From: Eublepharis macularius
Taxonomy: Eukaryota; Chordata; Lepidosauria; Squamata; Eublepharidae
Direction of reading: 5' to 3'
DNA length: 64,000 nucleotides
Assembly: GCF_028583425.1 (NCBI RefSeq)
Contig: NC_072791.1
Location: 192,052,311-192,116,310 of the forward strand
Each line of letters starts with the position of its first letter. The first letter of the stretch is position 1. The notes under the pieces were generated by a model. That model was not told the DNA's origin, made no database searches, and saw nothing but the letters and a program-made list of their open reading frames with translations. This document shows positions 22,450-32,604 of this stretch, piece by piece. The position numbers and the translations under genes are program-made.

Positions 22450-22660
22450 CCAATGGGAAGTTCTCCTTGTGAGTTGGGGGAATTAGCGTGCGAAGAGAGG
22501 CAGCGAGAGGGGGTAACTTTGGGATCTCCACCTATGTATAAGAGGATTGTCCTAGCTAGAGAACTCTTTTAATGACCAGACAGACGTTTCAATAAAAAAG
22601 GGGTCTTTACTGAAAATAATAAAGATCAACAGCACAAAAATTACACACATTACACACTCA
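22450..22660 (-). mobile_element. possible LTR-element remnant, minus strand
   Basis: On the minus strand a TTTTTTATTGAAACGTCTG polyadenylation-like word is followed by GGTGGAGATCCCAAAGTTAC and CCCCCTCTCGCT. The plus-strand stretch 31690-31870 shares the order: AATAAA, GGTGGAGAATCCCAGTTACC, CCCCTCTCGCTTG, GCTAATTCCCCCAAC. Two dispersed copies with a polyadenylation signal near one end suggest an LTR-type terminal region. The extent toward 23300 is unclear. This is a fossil, and the family was not identified. Confidence 0.35.
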
Positions 22661-23316
22661 GAGCTAACTAGAAAGCAGTGGTGAAAGTTGGATAGAGGTT
22701 AAGGGATTCAGGTGATAGTTCCCATCCAGAAGAGGGTGTCTGGGAGAGAGAGCGTCGAACGACCAGCGTATCAAGGCAGAAGAGCTCAAGCAGAAGTTGG
22801 TGGATGCTAGATCCAACAGCATGCACATAGCTATGGTGGAGGGGCAGTCCAATTATACTGTGGAGCCTACCCAGGGACAAGATGGCATCTTCTGCCCCCA
22901 AAGAAAGACTTAATGGTTGTTCCTGGGGTGGAACAACGGATTGAGAAGTTGTCTCTGAGGCAAGACAAAGAGCTAGTGCACTGTCTCCAGTGTAGGACAA
23001 TGAACTGGGAAGGTTTGATTAGGTCTTCCCGGGAGGAACTAAAGTTATCGATAATGAGTGACGATCCACAAATTAGGGGTGAGTGACACTATCAGCTCCC
23101 TGAGTCACCTAAGAATAAGAAGGTGATTAAGGGAAGATCGGTAGGGTGTGTTGCGGTGATTGATTCAGGAACTCTGGGAAAGCCCTATTGTATCATGATC
23201 CTTAGCATATCTCTGGGGCATGGGGGGCAGATCAGGCCTCACCTGTCATATCACATGCTTGCACGTTCCATCTCCTGGCCGGGATCTGGCTTCCATATCT
23301 CTGCCTGCTTGGACAG

Positions 23317-23768
23317 CAGGGCCAGATCGACGGGGGGGGCAGGGGGGTAGTCTGCCCCCAGCGCCACCAAAGAGGGGGCGCCAGGCACAGCTGCCAGCCT
23401 CAGGAGTGCACAGGCAACAGGATAGGGGGCATGCTTGCCACGTGCCCCCTGCTCTGCGGGGCAGGCGAAAGGCAGCGTGGGTGGCTGGGAGGCCGCCCAC
23501 GCCATTCGCCTGCCCCACAGGACAGGGGGCGCGCGGCAAGCTGCCCCCTGTCCTGCAGGGCAGGCGAATGGCGCGGGTGGCCTCCTAGCCACTTGCACTG
23601 CCGCTGCCAGCTCTGCAGTGCACCGGGACAGCCGGCTTGCTGCGGGGCGGCATGCGCCGCCCTGTGTAATGACATCACAGAAGTGACGTCATCACGTGGT
23701 GCCAGGAGTGCACGCAAGTGGCTAGTCTTCGGTTGCCCTGGGTGCCAGCAACCGTAGATCCGGCCCTA
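23317..23768. mobile_element. CpG-rich non-autonomous hAT-type transposon, 452 bp
   Basis: A perfect 8-bp duplication TTGGACAG (23309-23316 and 23769-23776) flanks it. The ends are CAGGGCCAGATCGACG and CGTAGATCCGGCCCTA, imperfect inverted repeats. The interior is very GC- and CpG-rich, with repeated GCCCCCTG(T/C)CCTGC and GCAGGCGAA(A/T)GGC units that pair with each other, and a TGACGTCATCACG stretch. The overlapping long frames in it are composition artefacts. It looks fairly young. Confidence 0.87.
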
Positions 23769-23776
23769 TTGGACAG

Positions 23777-24384
23777 TATCAAGGCTTGAAACACAGTCAG
23801 ACAAGGGGCTTACGGCATAGCCATATTCATAAGCCTTTTTAATATTGTGAGGGCAAGTCTGAACACTACAAGATATTCTTTGTATATTGACATAAATAGA
23901 AGTGAAACAGAAAACACATTTTTTAAAACTTACAATGGACGGGGAAGTTTGGAGAAAGATTGTTTTTGGTCTCTTTCAGCAGCGAAGAAAGCAAATACAA
24001 TGCCATTACATAAATCCGTGGTATGGCAACATTTATAAAACTGTGTACAATCTGAATCCCCTGCCACCTTTAAAAAATCACAGAGCTGAAAAGGATAGAG
24101 AAAGGAAACTGAAATGATCACAGTTATAGCAAATCTTCCTACGAGGAAACACCCAAGAGGCTAGAGTTTGGGGGGGGGGGGGGTTAAATGAAAGAGGTGT
24201 CCCAAATGTTATTGTGCTTGTGGGCACTTTTGGAGCTTTCAGAAAAGATAGTAGGCATCATGACAAAATGGGAGCTGAGCCCAATCACGAGATGGCTGTC
24301 ATGGGAGCCATTTCTCAGCCAACACCTATTTCCAAATGGGCATTCCCTGCAGACCCAAAGGTGATGGCACCTGGGTCTTCTTAA
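23777..24384. other. non-coding, nothing named
   Basis: It contains a poly-G run (24168-24182) and no recognised exon. It may include the continuation of whatever element the 23317 transposon entered. Confidence 0.35.
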
Positions 24385-24602
24385 TAGTGTTGCCAACCTC
24401 CAGGAAAGGTGTGGCGATCTCCTGGAATAACAATTGATCTCCAAACAATAGTTATTAGTTTCCCTGAAGAAAATGGCTCCTTTGGAGGGTGGACTCCATG
24501 GCATTCTAACCTGTTGGGGCTCCTCCCCTCCCCAAACCTCACTATCCCCAGTCTCCACCCTCAAATCTCCAGGGATTTCCCAACCTGAAGTTGGCAACTC
24601 TG
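24385..24602 (+). mobile_element. non-autonomous DNA transposon, GGGTTGCCA family
   Basis: It starts TAGTGTTGCCAACCTCCAGG and ends GAAGTTGGCAACTCTG. The body has AAAATGGCTCCTTTGGAGGG and TGGACTCCATGGCATTCTAA, as in the other copies. Weak 8-bp duplications (CTTCTTAA and CTTTGGAA) are compatible with hAT. Confidence 0.72.
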
Positions 24603-24699
24603 CTTTGGAAGCATTCCCTCCACTGTAGGCTTATCATCTACCTGGTGGCAGTGGGCAATCTCCCTCCACCCAGTCTTGATAATTTGAGAAGTGGCGGCA

Positions 24700-24920
24700 A
24701 ATGGGGGAAATGGCATCAATGGAGACACTTTAGGAATTTCCCCCAATCTCTATGGTAAAGACCATATAAATTGGGGGATTCCTCAAGCATCATACGGAAG
24801 TGATATCACATCCATCAACCTGGAAGTGATATCACACTCTCTTGAAAATCCTCCCCAGACACCCCCCCCCCACCTCCAAATCTCCCAGCATTTTTCAGTG
24901 TCAGGCTGGCAGCTCTACTC
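24700..24920 (+). mobile_element. MITE copy related to 11717-11890
   Basis: The words AATTTCCCCCAATCTCTATG, GTAAAGACCATATAAAT and AAGTGATATCAC match the 11.7-kb fragment on the opposite strand. The right end TGGCAGCTCTA recalls the TGCCA..TAGGG ends of the hAT-like families here. The left end is not set. Confidence 0.5.
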
Positions 24921-24949
24921 CAATGAGGCAGAGGAAAGCAAGGGCTAAG

Positions 24950-27060
24950 CCTGTGCTTTAGGGAAGAGAGATTTTGAGAAAGAAGCACCAGAAAACACTT
25001 CCATGGGCACCATGGTGCCTACTGGTACCACACTGGGGATCACAGGTTTGGGAATTGTCATTCTCCAACGGCTTTCTGGGAAATCTCTCTTTTGCTTTCC
25101 TTTCTAGGACTGGAGAAGGGAAAGGCTCTTGTCACTGTGATTTTTATTAGTCACCATCCTCACCAGATCTTTCAGAACTTTCTCCAGGTTACTGAATCAT
25201 TTTCAACTGGTTACAATTACAGCATTTAGAAGTTTGTTTCTGGCTCAGGTTCAAAGAGATTGAGATATTTGGGTTCCACTTCAGTTTTCGTTCAAGTAAA
25301 AGAATCCACTTTGACCTTTTAAGGTTCAGGTCTAGTTCGATTCCCTGCTTAAAAGATAGTGGTTGGATCCTATGACTCTCTTCCATAAGTTGGATCTTGT
25401 ACCAATATTTGCACTATGAGAAGACAAACACTCCATGAATGGAAGCTTTCTCAATCAGAAAAGGTCATACTCAGTTGGGGGCAATCTTTTTCCCTTGATG
25501 GAAGACAGCAGAAGAGAGTCATAGGAATGGATTCAGACTAGCATTTCTATGGGCACAAGAATTTCCACTCTCAAAGCATGATTTCCCCAGCACCCTCCCC
25601 AGCAACCTGAAATTCTGGTCCTAGATAAGAGGTGATCTCCCAGAACAGAATTTAGTGGGGCACTTCAGGTTGTCATGAGAGGTGGCAGAGGGGGAAAAAG
25701 TCACACCCCCTGGGCAGATATCCTTGCACCTGCAGAAACATCTAGGCTGGATCCAAGCCTTCATGCCTATAGTCAATACATAAGGGCACTTGGAATACTG
25801 AAAGCAGTTTCTGAAGCTACAACAACAATTCACAGATACGGGATGGAACTCACCAGTGGAGTGAGACATAACAGGCTGCTTGAGAATGTACTTTGCTTGC
25901 CAGCATCCTACTGACTTGGAGCCCCCACTTGTTCGAGGAAAGGTGGGGGAGACATAGTTCAATAAGCACCAAATTAATAAATGGCGACTGAGGAAAATGC
26001 AGCATTAGAAGCTAAGGTTCTTGACAAAGGGACAAACCACTGCCCCTTGCATCCTAAATGAGAGGATCCTGAATGACAAGAAAGGAAACCATTCTTTGGT
26101 GATACCCTAGTTAAAAAGACGGAAAACCTGGCACTCCAGCTCTCTTGCTAGCCTTTTGCTCAAACGGGTTTGTTCTGAATTGCAGTAAAACCTGCAATAC
26201 AAATAATTATGTAACATACAAGATGTTGATGGGGGAGAAAACTGTGCAGCAGGCAGGAAGCAAATTAAATACCCTGCCCCCAAGAAAGGCCCCATTTCAA
26301 AAATCATTTGCACAGGATTACTCACAAGTGAGTGGTTTCAAGATCTTGGCCTCTCGTCACTCAGTCAGTGTATCGCTTTCCTGTTTTCTCTCTTACCCCC
26401 CCCCCTTTTGCGGCATAATGTTTCTTATTATTTATGACACGTTCAATTGCTTCTACAGACTGCACAAGTGGTAGCTGCCATTATAAGGTAGAACATCTTG
26501 CCTCGTTGTAATACATTATTCTATGTACAAACCCTTACAAAGACAGCTTGTGAGCATTTCACAAATTATAATAATGGAACCACCTACATGTATAGCAGTG
26601 CTGACAGATCTGGATCATCTTATTTTCACCTGCGGTAAGTTCACACTCAGCTGAAAACTAAATTATACAATGAGCAGCTCTGCTGCAGGGATAGGCACGC
26701 TGTTATCGCCTGAGAAGGTATGCACGCTGCTTCGTGCAAATGTTGAACAGCAATGGCTTAAGCAAGAGGCTTTTAAGGAAGGTGGGTTTTGAGGAGGAAG
26801 TCTGGGAGGGAAGGGACCGTGTCAGTCTTGATTTCAACTGGAGGCAGAGGAGGCAAGAGAACATCCCTCATCGCAGGGTCTGGTTCAACTGCAAGGCATA
26901 TGCAAAGTACCTACATGTTCTGACTTTGCACCCCAGAGAACCTCAGCCCCTGCAGATATTGTGGCGCGATGCGAAGCACACAACACCGCTTTTCGCAGAT
27001 TGCAGCGTGTGCAAAGTTGTCTGGGGAAGTTCTTTTACTTTCCAACCTCACATTTAAACC
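24950..27060. other. non-coding, nothing recognised
   Basis: About 2.1 kb without a repeat I can name. The frames at 25621-25962, 26145-26474 and 26734-27057 encode no recognisable protein. A poly-C run lies at 26397-26405. Confidence 0.35.
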
Positions 27061-28900
27061 ATGAAAGAGAAACGGAAACATAATGCTGGATGGGATCCCC
27101 AAGAGCCATCTAGTCCTGCCCTTATGCAATGCAGGAAATTCACAGCTATCTCCCCCTCCACCTCCCCCAGTGACCCCTGCTTTATGCCCAGAGGAAGGCA
27201 AAAAAACCTCCAGGATCCCTGGCCAATCTAGCCTGGAGTAAAAATCCTTGTGGAGCAACCAAAAACAAGTCCACTCCATCCTATGTTCCACAGCTCTTCA
27301 AATATTTGAAGAATGGCTATCATATCACCTCTCAGTCCTCTCCTCTCCATGCTAAACATTCCCAGCTCCTTCAGCCTTTCCTCATAGGACTTGGTCTCCA
27401 GATCCCTCACCATCTTTGTTGCCCTCCTCTGAACAAGTTCCAGCTTGTCCACATCCTTCTTAAACTGTGGTGCCCAAAACTGAACACAGTACTCCAGGTG
27501 AGGTCTAACCAGAGCAGAGCAAAGTGATACCATCACTTTGCACAATCTGGATACTATACTTCTGTTGATGCAGCCCAAACTAGGACTTGCCCTTTTAACT
27601 ACCACATCACACTGCTGGCTCACCTTCAGTGTATGATCTACTAAGATCCCTAGATCCTTTCCACAGGTACTACTGCCAAGATAAGACATGTACTGCCTAA
27701 ATGCAGAATGTTTAATTTGTCTCTGTTGAAATTCATTTTGTTAGTTTTAACCCAGTTTTCCAGCCTATCCTGAATCTTGATTCTGTCTTCTACTGTATTT
27801 GCTACCCCTCCCAATTCAGTATCATCTGCAAATTTAACAAGCTCCTCCTCTATTCCTTCATCCAAGTAATTATAAAGATGTTGAACCTCACAGGGCCCAG
27901 GACAGATCCCTGAGTCACTCCACTTGCCATTCCTCTCCAAGAGGATAAGGGACTTTTTACAAGTACTCTTTGGGTATGATCTGTCAACCAGTTACAAATC
28001 CACAGTTGTGTGATGCCCCACCTCCGCTGGTGCTTCCCTGGTGCCATTGGCCATCACAACCACTGTCCCAAACCTCAGAAAGAGAGCGGGGTGGGGTGTA
28101 GCATCACCCAGTTCTCCCTCCTGTGCTCTCCTGGACTGGCATCTGGATGCCCTGGCCAGGCACTGTCCTCTCCTCCATGGCTTGTTCTGGACTCTCTGGT
28201 CTTATCCCCTTAGCAATCCTAGCCCCCTCCTTCTGGTCCCGCCCCCAGTGGCTGCACTGCTGTTTGGGCTGCCCAAGGCAGCCACACCTGCCTAAATTCC
28301 TGCTGCGGTCCCAGAAGGGCTTCACTTGGGTGCCTCTCTGCCTTCATTGGCCCCATTGTCCCTGCTGCCAGCTTGCTCCACCCTTGCCTTGCTGTGACCC
28401 AGTCCTGGGCCAGGAGGCCACTTGGACTCGTACTCCTGGCCGCCAGGAGGCTGTTTGCTGTGGCAATGGCCTTGGTGGTCTCACAGCCCCACCCTGAGGG
28501 TCCTCCTCCTACTGCTGGGCTGTCTGACCTTCCTGCCCCAGTGTCATGGGGTGTTAGAGGAGCCACAGCTGTGGGGCCCTGAGTGCCTTAGAGCCACTGC
28601 CCAGACCAGGAGCCTTCACCATTGCTCTTCCTGTGTTTCTTGCCTCCATTGGGTAAGAGCTTGTCATGGCAGTGGGAGGGACTGGCAGGGCTGATCTGTG
28701 GGGGCCCAGGGGGTACATCCCTGGGCAGGGTTCCAAGGCTGGCCCCAGTACTGGCCAAGTCATAGGATCCAAACCACATTTTACCAGCTTGTCAACAAGA
28801 ATATCATGTAGAACCTTATCAAAAGCTTTACTGAAATCAAAATAAACTATGTCCAAAACATTCCTCTGATCCACAAAGCAGTAACTCTCTCAAAAAAGGA
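27060..28900 (-). mobile_element. CR1 LINE, 3' half, minus strand, interrupted
   Basis: On the minus strand the protein words LDIVYFDFSKAFDKVLHDIL, then [58 protein letters not shown] and KSYEERLKELGMFS follow the CR1 reverse transcriptase in order. The FADD box is the catalytic motif. The 3' UTR runs to a GACTAGATGGCTCTTGGGGA end near 27060. Stops and frame changes break it, and it is 5'-truncated near 28900. A GC-rich block (28003-28763) splits the reading frame between the two parts. Confidence 0.92.
28003..28763. mobile_element. GC-rich insert inside the CR1, unidentified
   Basis: The CR1 sequence breaks off after CAGTTACAAATCCAC and resumes at ATAGGATCCAAACCACATTT, which are adjacent in CR1. 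Between them lie about 760 bases that are much richer in G and C than the host element, with many CTGG, CCAGG and GGCC words. Clear terminal repeats or target duplications were not found. Frames in it read as composition noise. It could be a DNA transposon, a composite or a captured genomic segment. Confidence 0.6.
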
Positions 28901-29330
28901 TATAAAGTTAGTTAGTTTTAAGCTTTAGTAGCCAGGTAGAGACTGTTTTATTTTCTTGGGCATTTGGTGAGAGATTAGACTCCCTGCCCCCCACTTTGCC
29001 CTCTGACTGTTATTCTATCACTTTATAGCTTCTATTTTAATTGCTTTATGGATCTTCTTCAATTGATTTTAGACTTGTTTTCACTAGACTTTTATTTCTC
29101 TGTATTTATTTATTCTTGAAATATCACAAGACAATAAAAAATACAGCCCCCACAACACTGTAACAGCAACAAGTATTTCAACTACAATTTAATTTTGATT
29201 TTCAGAAGAGTCCCATAGTGATATATTTTTAAATTTAGAGACGTTCCATTATATTTTACAGTGTTAAGGAGCTGTCATTATGGACTTGTCTAAGACCACC
29301 TGACTTAAGTTCGTTCTAGAGCAAAGCTGA
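28900..29330. other. AT-rich non-coding, nothing recognised
   Basis: No repeats or exons could be named between the CR1 and the hairpin element at 29331. Confidence 0.35.
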
Positions 29331-29573
29331 GGGCCAAACTAGATGATATGGCATGCCATCCCCAGGGGTGTGTCAGGGCTGCCGCTGCTATTTGGCCTCT
29401 GAATTCCCTCACATTACAAATGCCCTGGGGCCCTGATCCTGCACTGGATCACTCTGGTCTCTCTCCCCACCCCCACCTTGCTGTTTTCTAGATCCCTAAC
29501 CTCCATAGGGACATGAAGTGAAGGAATTCAGAGGGAAAATAGCATTCCCAGGGATGCTCATCTAGTCTGGCCC
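29331..29573. mobile_element. imperfect hairpin MITE, GGGCCAAACTAGATGA ends
   Basis: It starts GGGCCAAACTAGATGA and ends TCATCTAGTCTGGCCC. Inside, GCCTCTGAATTCCCTCAC pairs with a complementary word near 29520. The ends resemble the GGGCCGATTCCAGATGA end at 11503, suggesting one superfamily. Target duplication is unclear. A remnant may lie at 3556. Confidence 0.72.
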
Positions 29574-29634
29574 TTAGAATTGCTGTACAAGATATTTTAG
29601 TTCCTTTTAAAGTTATTTTAAGCCAATCTTCCTT

Positions 29635-29720
29635 ATTTATTTATTTATTTATTTATTTTTATTATGTTAATCATGGTCCACCTTTCTTATGGAGAAAGAT
29701 GTAAGTCATTGCAATCTATA
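29635..29720 (-). repeat. SINE or LINE tail with (TTTA)n, minus strand
   Basis: A TTATTTATTTATTTATTTAT run is followed by CCACCTTTCTTATGGAGAAAG, the reverse of the GAGAAAGGNGG..AAATAAATAAA tail shared by L2-like LINEs and the tRNA-headed SINEs in this window. Confidence 0.6.
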
Positions 29721-29843
29721 GAACAGGGAGACATTTAACAAACAATGTAATTGAAGAAATCTGTAACAAGGCGTATTTAATATGACATGTTGAAACAATA
29801 CAAGAAATGGTATTACACAAACAGAAATATAATATAGTGAAAG

Positions 29844-30126
29844 TAGGGCTGCCAGGTCCCCTTAACTTCCCGGTGGGAGGTGAAGGGGACACAGAGCACT
29901 TACCTTCCTGACTTTTTCGCTAGTGCACGCAGCGAACACACTCTCGGCAGGCACGATGAGGTCAATTCCGGAAGTGCACCTATGTGCACTGGCCCGGGAG
30001 GTTTCTTGCCTCCTGGGCCTATTCCTGAGGCATGAGGCTCCCCCCCCACACCAGGTGAGGGGTGGAAGGGAGCAGAGGCTGGGAGCTGGGGATCCCCCAC
30101 CCTCACCAGGTGACCTGGCATCCCTA
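29844..30126 (+). mobile_element. non-autonomous hAT-type transposon, GGGCTGCCAGGT family
   Basis: The ends TAGGGCTGCCAGGTCCCC and GGTGACCTGGCATCCCTA are inverted repeats. An 8-bp duplication AGTGAAAG / AGTGAGAG (29836-29843 and 30127-30134) flanks it, which supports hAT. The body is GC-rich with ACTTACCTTCCTG and AGGTTTCTTGCCTCC words shared with 58477. No transposase frame. Confidence 0.87.
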
Positions 30127-30194
30127 AGTGAGAGCAAGTCAAGATTTTAAAAAAATATAGCAACAGATAATATATGCAACTAGTATAGTCTACA

Positions 30195-30425
30195 ATCTCC
30201 TTCCCTCTATTGAAATGTTTTTCTGAATTATTCTGTTACAATGCAGCTCTATATAAAAATGCTCTTCTGAACCGTTCTGTTCGACATGGAAAAACCAAAA
30301 GTGTGGGAGCCTTCCTGACCTCCTCACGCAAGCCATTCCATAGTGTGCTAGCCACTACAGAGAATGTACATGTACAGGCAGTTGTTGATCTTTCCCATTT
30401 GCAGAGTGGTACCTGTAGGAGGTAA
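30195..30425 (-). mobile_element. L2-like LINE fragment, minus strand
   Basis: It carries GCCTTCCTGACCTCCTCACG, AGCCATTCCATAG and GCAGAGTGGTACCTGTAGGA, matching in order the minus-strand LINE copy at 48950-49100 (CTCCTGACCTCCTCAGGCAG, GTTCCACAGGGTAGG, GCAGAGTAGCACCTGCAGGA). Only part of the C-terminal coding end is present. Confidence 0.65.
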
Positions 30426-30439
30426 ACGCCATCAAAAAA

Positions 30440-31125
30440 ATCAGCATTCTGTAGTTTCAGACAGCAACCTGAGACTGGGAGGCCCAGATTCGAATTCCTA
30501 CTCTGCCATGGAAGCTTGCTGCGTGGCTAGGGTTCCCAGGTGCCTGCCAGTGGCGGGCAAACTCCCGGTGATTTGCCCCCTCATCCGCCAATTGCCCAGT
30601 GATTGGTGGGAAGGGCCAAGCTCCTGGACCTTGCCCGCCACCGGCAGGCACCTCAGGAGTGCTCATCGTGCATGCGCTCCCAACCAGTGCGACATCACTT
30701 CCAGAAGTGACATCATTGCGCCACCCGCAGGATCATTCCCGCACTTCATTTGTAGCAGATTTGGGCCACAAACAGGCTGAACTGGCCCCATGCAGAGCAC
30801 AGGAGCACTTGTGCGGCTGGCATGATGACGTCACTACTGCAAGTGACGTCATCATGCCAGCTCCAGAGCATGTGCACTTTGTGCGTGCACAACAGAACAC
30901 CTCATGCCCAGCACAAAGTAAGTGCAAGGGACTCCACCCTCCCAATGGGAGGTGAGGGGTACCTGGCAACCCTATGCATGACCTTGGGACAGTCATTCTC
31001 TCACAGCCTCACCTGACATACAAGGTTGTTGCCATGACGATAAATGTCAGAAGGGGAGGATGATGTAAGTTGCATTGGATTCCCATTGGGTAATAAAGTG
31101 GAACATATGTAGTTAAATAAATATT
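30440..31125 (+). repeat. tRNA-headed SINE (family A), split by a hAT transposon
   Basis: The head has AGACTGGGAGGCCCAGATTC and GAATTCCTACTCTGCCATGG. The rest resumes at 30975 with CATGACCTTGGGACAGTCAT, TCACAGCCTCACCTGACATA and a GTAAGTTGCATTGGATTCCC tail ending in AAATAAATA. The 447-base gap between head and body is exactly the transposon at 30528. Confidence 0.82.
30528..30974 (+). mobile_element. non-autonomous hAT-type transposon inside a SINE
   Basis: The ends TAGGGTTCCCAGGT and TACCTGGCAACCCTA are inverted repeats of the same family as 29844 and 58477. An 8-bp duplication TGCGTGGC / TGCATGAC (30520-30527 and 30975-30982, 6 of 8) falls within the SINE sequence. It is CpG-rich, with a GATGACGTCACTACTGCAAG hairpin at its centre. 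It is younger than the SINE it entered. Confidence 0.87.
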
Positions 31126-31129
31126 ACCA

Positions 31130-31500
31130 GCCCTGTCCCAGAAAGCCAGCCTTCATTTGAAAAGGCCCTCTGAAAAAAGACCAGTCCTGTATATTTTCTG
31201 ACCTCTAGGAAGAGGCAGGGCCCTATGAACTTCCGCCAGCAGGCTGCTCCACAGAGTCAGTGCTCCTTATAGAAGAATGACATACTCAAGTGCTGAAGGC
31301 TCCAATAAATAAATTAAAAAACAAAAAAATAAGTGCACCAGGAACCTTAGCTAGTATGTAGGTTTATATACGAAGAGGCGGTCCTTCAGTTATATGGGTA
31401 ATAAAGAGAAGCAACAGAACCTTGAACGGAGCCCAGAAACAAATAGCCAGACAATGAAATTGCTTCAAAGTTGGTGTAATATGCATCTGACAGCCCATCA
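31130..31500 (-). mobile_element. L2-like LINE fragment, minus strand
   Basis: AAAGCCAGCCTTCATTTGAA, GAACTTCCGCCAGCAGGCTG, CTCCACAGAG and AACCTTGAACGGAGCCCAGA are reversed words of an L2-type coding end and 3' region, similar in order to 12030 and 48950. It is heavily diverged, and an A-rich stretch near 31310 may be a separate insertion. Confidence 0.5.
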
Positions 31501-31689
31501 TGCTCAGTGTGTGTCTGCTTTGGTACCCATTCACATACCTCCAGTCTGTTTAGGCCTCTTCTCTCTGTGAAACACCAGTCGATTTGTTGCTGCTTCACGG
31601 ACCTCTGCCTCTATGAGTCTGGTAATTATCGCCCTTCCCCCAAAACTGCTTTCCCCATTTCCTCACTGTTTTCCTAATTAGTTCTCTGC

Positions 31690-31870
31690 ATACGCTATGT
31701 ATGCTGTGTGCTTGCCTTTTATTTCTCTTTTAATAAAAAAAACCCTTCCTGTTGAACATCTGCATGCTTATTGGAGAGTCCTCTAAGGGCATAATTCCCG
31801 TAGACATTGGTGGAGAATCCCAGTTACCCCCTCTCGCTTGTCTCCTTTTAATGCTAATTCCCCCAACAAA
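31690..31870 (+). mobile_element. possible LTR-element remnant, plus strand
   Basis: It shares an ordered set of words with the minus-strand stretch at 22450: AATAAA, GGTGGAGAATCCCAGTTACC, CCCCTCTCGCTTG and GCTAATTCCCCCAAC. It is read as the end of an LTR-type fossil with its polyadenylation signal. No inner genes were recognised beside it. Confidence 0.35.
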
Positions 31871-31879
31871 TTAAGGAGA

Positions 31880-32604
31880 CCTCCTATTTGGGTAACACAG
31901 CCAGCCAAGCCTGGGGCCTTACTCCAGAGAAGCCTAGACCCAGCCTGTCAGCAGAGCACAGGACAAGATCTGTGCACTCATCAAGTGCACATAGTCTTCT
32001 CTCCTGGCAGTGTGTCCTGACAGATGTTTGACACCCCTCTTCCCATTTTTGCAGTCTCAGAAAGGTGACAACAGTAGGAGCTGTTTTAAACCCCTGGTGT
32101 GATGCCACACATGAGGTAATGGGCTGCTTTCATCCTGTGCATCACAAGTTGTACAGGCCTGTTCTAGCCATGTATCAGTGTGGAAACACACAGTCCCAAA
32201 AGAACAAAACCAGACAGTTTATATTTCAACAAATCAAAACAAAAGGTAAGGCCTTGTCTCTTTTCTTTGCAAAAATAGTATCACTCAGGTCACTCAAATA
32301 TCTGAAATGATATCTAATTTGATAACATTCCAGGTAGTATACATCTCCAGAGAGGAATAAAAAGTGTGAAGACAATATGCAAAACATTCATGAAAAAGGA
32401 AATAATGGGGTAGTGTTGAAATAAGTGATAAATTCATATGAAAAGGTCTAAACACTATTTTGCATCAAAACTAGGTAAACAGTCTAGGTAAATATTACAT
32501 GCAAACAGTATCCAAGGTGATGCAAAGAATGAAAAGAAACACATATCAAATGGAGGTGTACCCATTCTTCTCCCTCTATCAGCCTTCCTCAAACTTCTCT
32601 TCAA
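31880..32604. other. non-coding, nothing recognised
   Basis: No repeats or exons could be named here. Confidence 0.35.

Noticed and set aside
23220-23757. several overlapping frames of 83-122 codons
   Set aside because: They lie on both strands of a GC-rich, internally repetitive DNA transposon and are composition artefacts.
28104-28582. frames in the GC-rich CR1 insert
   Set aside because: There are overlapping frames on both strands with no domain words, as expected from high GC.
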